Program-made: the position numbers and the translations under genes
The notes under the pieces: model-generated
What the model was told of the DNA's origin: nothing
The model's input: only the letters and a program-made list of their open reading frames with translations
The model's database searches: none
DNA from: Nemertoderma westbladi
Taxonomy: Eukaryota; Xenacoelomorpha; Nemertodermatida; Nemertodermatidae
Assembly (NCBI GenBank): GCA_032718475.1
Contig: JAUCBJ010006434.1
Location: forward strand, 1-20,480
Direction: 5' to 3'
DNA: 20,480 nt
Part shown: positions 9,250 through 17,405 of the stretch, one piece after another
How positions within the stretch are numbered: the first letter of the stretch is position 1
Layout of the letters: every line of letters begins with the position of its first letter

Positions 9250-9454
9250 AATAATGTACCAAGTAACCTGATCCTTTCCATTAATTCATAATTAACATTG
9301 TTAATTCGTCGAGAAAAATCGAGGTCGGCCTAAATAATAGCTGATTAATCCCAAAAATAAAACTGTAACCTGTTTGAAAGTTCGTTTATTGTTTTGGTTA
9401 TAATAATATGCCACTGTAGGGCGCAGGCCCCACTGACTACTTTACTTTGATTGC

Positions 9455-9540
9455 TATTTTAACATTGAGACAAGATATTAATTCGCTGAGATGATATTTG
9501 GGTAAGTCCCCCCCCCCCCCCCCCCCCATCCGTCTCCTCC
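9455..9540 (-). repeat. G-run repeat family, copy 1 (minus strand)
   Basis: The reverse complement shares GCGAATTAATAT, GTCTCAATGTTAAA and a preceding long G run with 11271-11352. Here the run is 20 C at 9508-9527 on the given strand. The family is otherwise unidentified. Confidence 0.65.
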
Positions 9541-9697
9541 TCTCTCACTGATGTACCGGTATGCAGTTTTTCCGGATGTTTTCCGGGACTTGGAAAAGCT
9601 ATCGAGTATTGAATATTGAAACAAGACCAGATTGTTTCCCCAAATGTGAAATATTTTCTATGATTCTACAGTTATACATATCCCCGTACCTTCCACA

Positions 9698-9770
9698 GCC
9701 CGGTTAGCTCAGCTGGTAGAGCGTGGGACTTTTAATCCTAAGGTCAAGGGTTCAATCCCCTTATCGGGCG
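9698..9770 (+). tRNA. tRNA-Lys (anticodon UUU)
   Basis: A 73-nt cloverleaf: acceptor GCCCGGT pairs with ATCGGGC (one G-U), D arm GCTC...GAGC, anticodon stem TGGGA with TCCTA, loop CTTTTAA with anticodon TTT at 9731-9733, and T arm around GGTTCAATCC. The discriminator is G, and CCA is not encoded, as is normal in animals. It reads AAA/AAG lysine codons. The internal A box (TAGCTCAGCTGG) and B box are intact and a T run follows, so it looks functional. Confidence 0.96.
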
Positions 9771-9775
9771 AAAAA

Positions 9776-9781
9776 TTTTTT
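9776..9781 (+). terminator. RNA polymerase III terminator (T6)
   Basis: Six T residues begin 5 nt after the tRNA-Lys discriminator base. A run of four or more T is the standard Pol III stop signal. Confidence 0.85.
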
Positions 9782-10140
9782 GTGGAGTTATTTTATTTAT
9801 CGTATAGGAAAAACATAACTGTATAGAATAAATAATATGCAGATATTTTTATTATTATATATCGTTTTAATTAGTGATAGAGTCTGTGTTATGTGTAACC
9901 TGCAATGGAAGAATGTCCAGGTTTAATCTAATGTGAAAGCAAAGAGCGGGGAAGCAGGAAGCAGCAGATAGTGATAACTGTTACAGTGTTACTTGTACTA
10001 TTACCCGACTACCGGTACCGGTACATCCTACAGTAATTCTGTTGTACGGTAATTTAATTACCCATCTTCAAATACTTTTACTATACTAACGGACTAATCC
10101 GATGGTTAAACTTAGCTTATAATTTCATATCGCCTATTAG
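9782..10140. other. Intergenic stretch
   Basis: No gene is recognised. Two overlapping TACCGGTA octamers occur at 10010-10023. Otherwise it is AT-rich, apparently unique sequence. Confidence 0.5.
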
Positions 10141-10148
10141 CCTAAATC

Positions 10149-10672
10149 CAGTGCTGTTCAACTAGTTGTAGTTGAAAGTTCTACTACCGCAGTTAAGTTG
10201 TCATTTGATTTATTTATTTAAAGTGGTTTTATTTAACTTGTCACTGCGAATTTTGTTATCAGTAGTTATCGGTTTTTTTTAACAGTTGACTTTCAACTAA
10301 AATCTAACTAAATTCCAAAAGCTGCTGTTTGTTTTATTGACGGGTTTTCTATGTCCCCTTTTCCTTTTGACTGTTCTGAACCATCTCGTCCAGAGTCTCG
10401 ACTGAAACAAGTAATAATACTCATTGTGAAGTTAACATAGAGCTAATCATTAAAGCCGTACTCAATATAGTTTGTGAGGCGTTGGGTAACGGCAATAACA
10501 ACTGTTGCTATGGTTACTGAAATATTTAGCATTTTGGTATTTAGTTGTTTTAGTTGAAATTTCAACTATTATTTAACTAACACCACAAAATTAGTTGAAA
10601 TAATTATGTAATTTATATTTATTTATTTAGGTTTAGTTAATTTGTCACTACAAAATTAGTTGAACAGCACTG
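10149..10672. mobile_element. hAT-superfamily MITE with perfect 8-bp target duplication
   Basis: Perfect 16-bp inverted ends CAGTGCTGTTCAACTA bound a 524-bp element. It is flanked by CCTAAATC at 10141-10148 and again at 10673-10680. CAGTG-type ends with an 8-bp duplication are the hallmark of hAT transposons. The interior repeats TAGTTGAAA-like subterminal motifs and has no transposase frame, so it would need a transposase from elsewhere. Confidence 0.93.
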
Positions 10673-10680
10673 CCTAAATC

Positions 10681-11264
10681 TATTGCGATTTCCACAATAT
10701 AGGCCTATATTAAAAAGGCCTACCGGTATATAAAACAGGCCTAAAAGCTAAATGAATGAATATGAAAATACCACAAGCAGGACAATCTCATCAATAACTT
10801 ATAAATAACTGCGCCGAAAACCTATAGGCCTAACTACCAACTCTAAACCCTTAAAGACCGACTACTATAAAGAAATTAAAGTGAAATTAACTAATTGCAT
10901 TATAGTTCTTTAGTAATAAAGAACTATACAAACTGACAGAAATATTAGAAATATATTACAAAATTTGGGATCAGCTGATATATCAAGTTAATATTGGCTG
11001 AATTGCAAAATTGCTCCATGGCAACAAGCCAGCAATTATGTCAACAAAACAAAGCTTTCTTCTGTTATAACATAACATGTCTTATAGCATATTCCTTATT
11101 ATGTTTATTATGCCTTGCTTAGCTTATACTGAAGAAGTTGTTGCTAAGAAAACTGATACCACCCAGCGGTTATTTAGCGCACTACCCGATAATAATAATT
11201 AATTTACTTCTTCATCCCGATAGGGTTTTCCTTTACTACATGGCGAAGACTTACTAAAACTCTC
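10681..11264. other. Intergenic stretch with a GNRA-type hairpin
   Basis: No gene is recognised. Two TAGGCCTA octamers (10700 and 10825) and one TACCGGTA (10721) lie here. At 10901-10928 TATAGTTCTTTA and TAAAGAACTATA form a perfect 12-bp stem closed by GTAA. Confidence 0.5.
10901..10928. repeat. Perfect 12-bp stem with GTAA loop
   Basis: The arms 10901-10912 and 10917-10928 are exact reverse complements. In RNA the GUAA loop would be a GNRA tetraloop. There is no evidence that it is transcribed. Confidence 0.75.
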
Positions 11265-11270
11265 AAATGC

Positions 11271-11352
11271 AGAGACGGGGGGGGGGGGGGGGGGGGGGGT
11301 GGCTGGACGCAAATCCCATCTTGGCGAATTAATATCCCGTCTCAATGTTAAA
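11271..11352 (+). repeat. G-run repeat family, copy 2
   Basis: GAGAC is followed by 23 G (11277-11299) and later by GCGAATTAATATCCCGTCTC and AATGTTAAA. The same order occurs on the minus strand at 9455-9540. The G run is therefore part of the repeat rather than an independent homopolymer. Confidence 0.65.
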
Positions 11353-11580
11353 TTCTTTTTTTGAGAGTAATCTCAGCTGTTATTTGGGTCCAATCTCCCC
11401 TGGAGAGGGATGAATTTTGATTGCGTTCAGTTTTCTCGTAAATGTATTGTGCCTTGCGTACGTTTAAGGTGCATCTACATGTATTACACGTACGGACTTG
11501 TATTCGTCATATGATAATGTTGATGGTGCTTTCCTGTAAGAGTCCCATAATTGATCAACTGACATATATTTTTAGACAAT

Positions 11581-11610
11581 TTTTTATTGGGCACAGCTTT
11601 TGCTCTCTAT
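11581..11610 (-). repeat. SINE 3' tail, reverse orientation
   Basis: TTTTTATTGGGCACAGCTTT at 11581-11600 is the exact 20-bp reverse complement of the tail at 12486-12505. It indicates another copy of that SINE tail in the opposite orientation. No Pol III boxes are seen for it. A separate A-box-like TGTAGCGAGTGGTTAA lies at 11647-11662 on the plus strand. Confidence 0.6.
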
Positions 11611-11787
11611 TGGTGTAACTGTCCTACCTAAATTTGTAGTTAGAGTGTAGCGAGTGGTTAAAGACGTCCACTTGTAGGGGTGAGTACAGTGGCAGCATAT
11701 GATGGTATTGACAGATAAGAAGCCATGAGGAGGTAAATTGCTGACATACAAGGTATCAGATAGTATTTCCAGGTCTATGTTTTACCT

Positions 11788-12505
11788 TAGCCGCGAATGG
11801 ATAGAGCGTCAGACTTCCAACCCGGACTAGGATCGGCATGCGGCAGTGCAGCTGCATTTTTAAGAATGCTGTGCCGGCTTGTCGACAAAATTGCGCCACA
11901 ATTCCCTATCACTCATGACATTTGCTAGATCATCCGCATCTTCAAGGTCAGTGTGCTTCAAGAAGCGTCTCAAGCTGTCCACCATGCTTATTCACTCCAT
12001 GAGGCTGCCATTAAAGTACAAGATTATGCACTGGCTGGTCCTCACGGCGAAAGCAATGTCCCGCAAAGCGGAGGCTACTTTGTTTTAGTGTCAAGCTTGG
12101 GAGAACCAATGAGACACCACCTCCTATGTTATATAGTGTCTGGTTGGAGATATGTGCATTGTACTTGCCACAATGAACCCAATGATTGCCTGCTGTCGTC
12201 AGCATCATTGATGGTATCAACCTGTTGGTTTATTAGCTCCTGTAGATTAACAGAGTACCGCCTGTTCAGGGACCTAGATGCAGCCTTAACTCCATTCTTG
12301 GCCGCTGTAGTCTGTTTGAGTCGGGACTCTTTCTGCGCCTTATAGAGGTCATTTCGGCACTTCTGAATTTTGTGGTCAGTCTTGGGGGCCCTTTTCCCGT
12401 TTCGAGGGTATACAGGAACTTTCGAGGGTATCCAACCCGGAGGTCACCAGTTCGATCCCACCTGGACGTCATTGCCGAGTTTGCGAAAGCTGTGCCCAAT
12501 AAAAA
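11788..12505 (+). mobile_element. tRNA-derived SINE, interrupted by a LINE
   Basis: The left part 11788-11826 carries A box TAGCCGCGAATGG and an anticodon-arm-like CTTCCAACCCGGA. The right part from 12442 continues with GGTCACCAGTTCGATCCC (B box 12449-12459), a short body, and the tail GAAAGCTGTGCCCAATAAAA. Joined without the insert they make a normal tRNA-like head. The break carries an 11-bp duplication TCCAACCCGGA (11816-11826 and 12431-12441), so the LINE entered the SINE after it had settled. Possible outer flanks ATTTTTAGACAA at 11568-11579 and 12553-12564 are noted but unproven. Confidence 0.8.
11827..12430 (-). pseudogene. Truncated, internally deleted LINE copy
   Basis: On the minus strand 12180-11827 encodes KYNAHISNQTLYNIGG, SLRFAGHCFRREDQPVHNLV and, with frameshifts, the terminal NFVDKP, matching the 5488-6131 copy. 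It ends at the same GATCCTAG without poly(A). The frame reaches a stop at ...FVDKPAQHS, then only about 35 nt of 3' UTR. The part 12430-12180 has no counterpart in the other copies. One frame there reads NDLYKAQKESRLKQ and NLQELINQQVDTIND and may be a more upstream LINE region, which implies an internal deletion that removed the reverse-transcriptase core. TTTCGAGGGTAT is duplicated at the 5' edge. Confidence 0.8.
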
Positions 12506-12564
12506 GTTATAATAATATGAAACCACTTAGTCACCCATAACACCAATAATAAATTTTTAGACAA

Positions 12565-13496
12565 CCACTTCGGGATCTAAGATCGCTTTCCGTCTTTCGA
12601 ATGTGGAATGTGTCTTATGTGTCCTTGGAAGTCTAATATATATATATAATATATATCGCCTGAAACAACTAGTTGCATGTTTTTGTTGGATGTACACATG
12701 TGATTAAGTAAGTGAACAACTTTGTTATAGTCGTTTACACTTGGGCTCCTATATATGCATCGCCAAATACTATTGGTCGTGTGGAGATAGACTCTATACT
12801 ATAATCCATAATGATTCCAAACTATTCCCAATTTCCAAATTAAAGCTGGGCTGAGCATTGTATTCCGATGCTCCAGCTAAATATTCACGAATATAAATAA
12901 TAATCTCCCTCGAGAACATGTTGAAAAGTCTAAATTTGAGCACAATATTTTGCATCCAATAAATGCGATTCATTAATGTCATAGCAGTCTGGCAGTCTGG
13001 GTAGCTGCAGATGAATCATGAATCACCTTCATTAAACAGTCGCAGCACTCGACTACTCGACAACTTTAAATCTGACAAAGTTATTAGCATGTCAAAATGG
13101 TATAACGACGACGACAACTACAGTATTTGCCATTGATCCACCCTTCGAGGCTCGTCCCACGTCCCACATACCCTATATTTGTGCTCATACCTAACCAAGT
13201 GATCTCAATAAAGGCCAGCAACAAAAATTTCACCTCTGGAAATGAGGCGTTCCCGTGAAATAATCGTGTAATCTATCGTGGCTGACGTCAGACTGCATAA
13301 TTTTCAATTTCAAGTTTCTCTCTACACCTCTACTACTGTACCGGACCGGTACTACAGTACTCACGTACTATACCTGTATACCTGACCTACCGGTAATAAG
13401 TTTGGTTCAATTCAGCTGGGATAGGAGGTAACGTTAGGCTTTTAAAAATCGTTGTAACCAGATCAATAAACCACAGAAATCGACTTTAAATTAAAT
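12565..13496. other. Region upstream of ERLEC1
   Basis: No gene or complete repeat is recognised. There is a TA-rich tract at about 12632-12655 and dense ACCGGT-containing palindromes at 13338-13395. The ERLEC1 promoter and 5' UTR should lie in the last few hundred bases, but no TATA box or start site can be argued. An in-frame TAA at 13467-13469 closes the frame before the ERLEC1 ATG. Confidence 0.4.
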
Positions 13497-14064
13497 ATGA
13501 GTTGTCTCTCAAACTCTTTGACAATTCTACCTATAGTACCGGTACTCGTTTACTACCTTTTCCTTCCTCGAATCGCTACGGGATTCTCCATCCCTAGCTC
13601 GTCTTCAGATGATATATTCGATATAAAATGGGTGGGTCGGTTGACGGACTATCTCGAGACGAACAAGGACCCACTCAAACTCAACTCGATCGACGTGTAC
13701 ACCGAGTTGAAGGAACACTACCGCTGTTTCTGGCCGTCCGAGTCGGGACAGCGACAACACGAGCAGGAAGCGGCCGACTACACAGGGTTGACGGCGAGCG
13801 AACTGTTGGCGCCGGTGTTCCGAGAACGGAACTGCGTTTACCGGAGCGAGATATACTGGACCTACGAACTGTGCCACGGGAAGCATCTCCGGCAGTTCCA
13901 CGAAGAGAAACGCATGGGGAACGAGATTAAACTAACCGAGTATTACTTGGGCGTCATTGAGGGTGGGAAGATTGAACCCTCAGATAAATCCCCAGAAAAA
14001 CCGCCGGATACGATATATTTCAACGGGGTATCAATGCCTTATTATTCGATCCCCATGGACGCAG
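13497..14064 (+). CDS. ERLEC1: ERLEC1 exon 1: signal peptide and first half of MRH1
   Basis: It encodes residues 1-189 plus one base and ends at GCAG|GTATGT (phase 1). The segment SEIYWTYELCHGKHLRQFHE is the sugar-binding start of the first MRH domain. Reading past the donor hits a stop at 14100, so splicing is required. Confidence 0.9.
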
Positions 14065-15905
14065 GTATGTGTCGATTTATAATGAGTTCAACTGAATCAT
14101 GAGTTCTTGAATTTTGCTACCGTATGATGACGTGTATTTTTTAAATCAAATATGTCATGTGGCCTCCCGCGAATGCAAATCATGTAAGTTTCCAACGTCC
14201 AATGTCCAACGTTCCAATGTCATGTCAGTGACTGTGAGTCGAAAATCAGATATATATAATCGGTAAAATAAACTTATCATTCGAGGTAAAGACCCCTAGA
14301 TCCCTTACTAAAAATACTGTCTCACCAGTCAAGGAGGAGGGAGATGAAACTATCTCTGTTTCAAATGTTATGCAATCCCATTAAGATATGAAGATAAATT
14401 AGGTCGGGGGGGGGGGGGGGTTCTTGCAGATACTATACGACTACATACAGCACTACAGTAATCTTGCTTGAGCCAACCCCCAGTCACCTCCCAATCCTCC
14501 CTGCCATTGTTTCAGTCTCCCCCCAGGGAATGATTTACCTTTGTAGTACAGTAGTATATGGCACCTTGTTGCAACGTCATTTATTACTATTCAACAATTT
14601 ATCGCCTGAGAGAAACTATCATGTTACAGGGGTGAGCTTTTCTAACCAAAACAATAAACGATTTCATTGTAAATTGAGAGAAAGGCGCCAGATATAGCCA
14701 GTATTAGGTGATCATTTATTTGCTCTGTTTCAGGAACCGCCTGCGACGTTGGGGACGGATTCCCTCGCACGGCCACCATCGTCTATCTGTGCCGACCGGG
14801 AGCTCGACACGAGCTCATACAGATCCGCGAGCCGAGCTCCTGCGTCTACCAGGCCGTCGTACTGTCCGACGTCCTTTGTCGCCATCCCGCCTACCGCATC
14901 GTCAACTACCTCCATCCTGTACAGTGCGCCGCGCTCGATGGCTCGCCCCACATCCCCATCTCCGTGTTCAACTACGGGAACCTCGGCCCGTTCGACGGCC
15001 TCTCCGACGTACCGCGGAACCTCTTCCCCAAACCGGAGCACCGCTACCACCGGACGGTGCAGGTCGCACCGGGGGACGTCCGGGTGTCCGTGGGATCGGA
15101 TCCTCCGAGCCCGGACGACCCTAGCGAGGATGGGCCGGGTCCCGAGTCGGTGGAGGACCCCCGGCCCCACGCGGAAGCCCCCGCCAAGTCGCGGGTGCCC
15201 CCCTCCCGCCAAGAGGTGCCCCCTTCACGCCAAGAGGTGCCCCCCTCCCGCCAAGCAGTGCCCCCCTCCCGCCAAGCAGTGCCCCCCTCCCGCCAAGCAG
15301 TGTCCCCCTCCCAAACCGCTAAACACACACGACTTCCCAACCAACCCCTCCACCAAACCGCCATCAGCACCGGGCCCCCCATGACGGTGCGCAACTTCCG
15401 GGATTCGGAAGGCCGATCCATCAGCACCTACCGGATAGTGGCCGACTCTCCGGCCCATCTCGACCACACGATGGCCGAGTTCCTGGCCGGACGCTTCTGC
15501 CTAATCGGCGGACACGGCTGGTGGCGGTACCAGCTGTGCAACGGGAAGCAACTCACCCAGTTCCACGAGTACAAACCGTCCGGGGCGCGGGACACCGTGG
15601 TGCTGGGCGTCTGGGAGCCGGCCAATCACAGGGCGTGGTTCCGCAACGTGGCGAACCGCGGCGACTCGGGGCGACTCAGGACGGTGTCGCATTACTACGG
15701 GAACGGGGACTCCTGCGACAAGACGGGGATGAAGCGACACGCGGTCGTGGACTTCCGGTGTATCGCCAAGGGCCCCGGGGACTACGATATACGGATGTCG
15801 ATCACCGAGACTCGAGTTTGCGAATATTCCGTCGGCCTTGAGTCGCCGCTGCTCTGTAACTTTATTAACAACGTCGACGGAAACGGAGAATTCAAACAGG
15901 TTTAA
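13497..15905 (+). CDS. ERLEC1: ERLEC1, endoplasmic reticulum lectin 1 (two exons)
   Basis: ERLEC1 (XTP3-B) is a luminal ER lectin that recognises trimmed N-glycans on misfolded glycoproteins and hands them to the HRD1/SEL1L ERAD ligase. Joining 13497-14064 to 14734-15905 gives 579 residues. Residues about 9-31 form a signal peptide. The first MRH domain (about 113-240) shows C113, W121, Q133, C193, R201, E222 and Y228. The second (about 445-565) shows C445, W452-W453, Q465, C517, R524, E549 and Y554, the expected sugar-binding set. Two MRH domains distinguish ERLEC1 from OS-9. The human protein is about 480 residues; the excess is a Pro-rich linker (about 305-405). The start is the first ATG after an in-frame stop. 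CAGGTTTAA at the end could also be a weak donor, so a further exon is possible. Confidence 0.9.
14065..14733 (+). other. ERLEC1 intron with repeat fragments
   Basis: The only visible intron (669 bp) contains 14309-14420, a partial copy of the right arm of the 1727-2478 palindrome including a 15-nt G run (14406-14420). It also has a minus-strand copy (14622-14673) of the repeat seen at 6149-6298. Confidence 0.75.
14734..15905 (+). CDS. ERLEC1: ERLEC1 exon 2: rest of MRH1, Pro-rich linker, MRH2
   Basis: Acceptor TTTGCTCTGTTTCAG precedes GAACC, and its first two bases complete the split Gly codon to give G-TACDVGDGFPRTATIVYLC. One uninterrupted exon then covers everything to the TAA. The exon is strikingly G+C-rich compared with its flanks. 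Long open frames in the other frames and on the opposite strand are a by-product of that composition. Confidence 0.88.
15195..15320 (+). repeat. 21-bp in-frame coding repeat (VPPSRQE/A)
   Basis: Five near-identical units and one degenerate sixth encode VPPSRQE, VPPSRQE, VPPSRQA three times, then VSPSQTA (residues 344-385). They lie in the linker between the two MRH domains. Because the period is 21, copy-number changes preserve the frame. Confidence 0.92.
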
Positions 15906-16049
15906 TTAATCCTTAAAGTAATTTTTATTTCCAGAGTATATTTTCTCATTTTAAATAATTTTATTATTTTATTGCTTATTTTTATTTATAACTTGGCTCC
16001 GGATTGTAGGTCATTGGGGGTAAAAAAAGACAATTGTCCTATTTATGTC

Positions 16050-16055
16050 AATAAA
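16050..16055 (+). promoter_or_regulatory. Candidate ERLEC1 polyadenylation signal
   Basis: AATAAA lies 145 nt after the ERLEC1 stop; a second AATAAA is at 16079-16084. AT-rich sequence makes chance hits likely, so this is positional inference. Confidence 0.35.
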
Positions 16056-16166
16056 ATTGTTAATATTCCATGGATTTAAATAAATTTCGTATTGTCTGAA
16101 AACTAATCAAAAATGCAATTTAATGATCATCAAACAATATCACCTAAGATATATTTAATTAAATTA

Positions 16167-16199
16167 TGGGGTTAAAAAAGTGATGTTTTTTTAACCCCA
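16167..16199. repeat. 13-bp hairpin TGGGGTTAAAAAA
   Basis: The arms 16167-16179 and 16187-16199 are perfect reverse complements with a 7-nt loop. It lies about 260 bp downstream of the ERLEC1 stop. The T-rich 3' arm resembles a terminator shape, but no bacterial-type terminator is expected here. Confidence 0.75.
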
Positions 16200-16402
16200 A
16201 AATGAGGTAAAACAAAAACAAGTGTGGTAAATAAAAAACATAGTTTCGAGTGTGGACTAATCGTATCTCAGTAGTGGTGATTCTGGTATAATTCACGCAA
16301 CAACCGAAGGATACTGCCGGATATTGGATATGGATTTCGGTGATTGAGGCGGATAGAAACTACTCTGTGTTGAATCGGTTGAATGAAAATTCGATCTACT
16401 AC

Positions 16403-16796
16403 TATAATCGGCTGCATTGAAGCTGCACATTGAGATGTATGTGCTGGCTTAACACAATTTTTGCTAATGCAGTGTGCATTAAAAATGCTATGCCGGCTTA
16501 TCGACAAAATTGCGCAGCCACAACTCCCTATCACCCATGACTTACGCAAGATTATCCACATCTTTAGGATGCGTCTCAAGAAAGTCATGGGCTGTCCACA
16601 ATGCTTATTCACTCCATGAGGCTGCCAAAGTACAAGATTATGCACTGGCTGGTCCTCACGGCGAAAGCAATGTCCTGCAAAGCGGAAACGGCTTTAATCG
16701 AGTGTCTAACTTGGGGGAACCAATGAGACACCTCCAATGTTATATAGTGTCTGGTTCTGGTTGGCGATGGAGATTGTCCATTGTACTTGACACAGT
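16403..16796 (-). pseudogene. LINE C-terminal fragment, third copy
   Basis: The minus strand encodes in broken frames TLEVSHWF, then DQPVHNLVLWQPHGVNKHCG and MTFLRRILK, near-identical to the 5488-6131 copy. It is truncated at the same region as the 3' part of the second copy (the codons for CVKYN). After the terminal CCGGCATAG a diverged duplicate of the end segment follows (AATTGTG..AAGCCAGCACAT), so the 3' end appears tandemly duplicated before TATAG near 16403. Confidence 0.78.
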
Positions 16797-17391
16797 ACCT
16801 ACGTAGCATTCGATCAGACTCGAATCATACAGTCTGGGAATCCGGCTCGGGTAGTTTTATAGATCGTGTACCCCACCCTCGTATATTATAAGGTATTCAC
16901 TGATTATTATACTTTTAGCCACCTCACGTATGCTGAGTTCAGTCTTGTATTCCTCAACAGTGTGAAGCGGCTGGAATCACGCTGGTTTTTTTTTACCCCC
17001 CCCCCCCCCCCCCCCCCACATACATTTTAGGTGGGTAAAAAAAACACGTTGTACAGAGAGAACTGGTTGGAATGATACAATGAGACCATTTCGTGTGGGA
17101 AGAGCATTGCCACTTTAGTAGTCAGGGAATTGAGACACTACGGTGAATTCGAAGCAACCAATAGATTCATGGTTGGGAAATACTGTAGTTGGAATCCTCC
17201 ACCAGGCGAAATAATAGCAACTTGAAATCAGCTGGTAAACAACGTCATATTGTAGGCTGAGCTGATTTGATTGGATACAGACTAAGCCAATAAAAACGCT
17301 CTTTTTAGTGGTAGTAATATCACTCTCTCACGTTTAAGTGATCTTGAGTTATGCCTTGTTTTTTTATACCCCACAAAGCGGTCTGTTTCTA
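16797..17391. other. Intergenic stretch with a 22-nt C run
   Basis: No gene is recognised. The C run is at 16996-17017, preceded by a T run. GTGGGTAAAAAAAA at 17031-17044 resembles the inner edge of the putative TIRs. Confidence 0.4.
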
Positions 17392-17405
17392 TTTACCCCC
17401 AATGA

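Larger units (their letters stand above)
16011..17405. mobile_element. Possible DNA transposon bounded by 14-bp inverted ends
   Basis: TCATTGGGGGTAAA at 16011-16024 and its exact reverse complement at 17392-17405 face each other 1.4 kb apart. Further inwards both sides have G4-TA/TTA-A6-type blocks (16168-16179, and about 17362-17372 in reverse). The interior has no transposase and includes a LINE fragment and a C run. No clear target duplication is visible, so this could be two unrelated repeat copies. Confidence 0.35.

Noticed and set aside
11568-12564. ATTTTTAGACAA as target duplication of the whole SINE/LINE composite
   Set aside because: The 12-bp match is T-rich and does not abut the SINE tail; it was left as a note only.
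14708-15841. Several long frames overlapping ERLEC1 exon 2 in other frames and on the minus strand
   Set aside because: They are shadows of G+C-rich coding DNA; only the ERLEC1 frame carries MRH motifs and joins exon 1 in phase.
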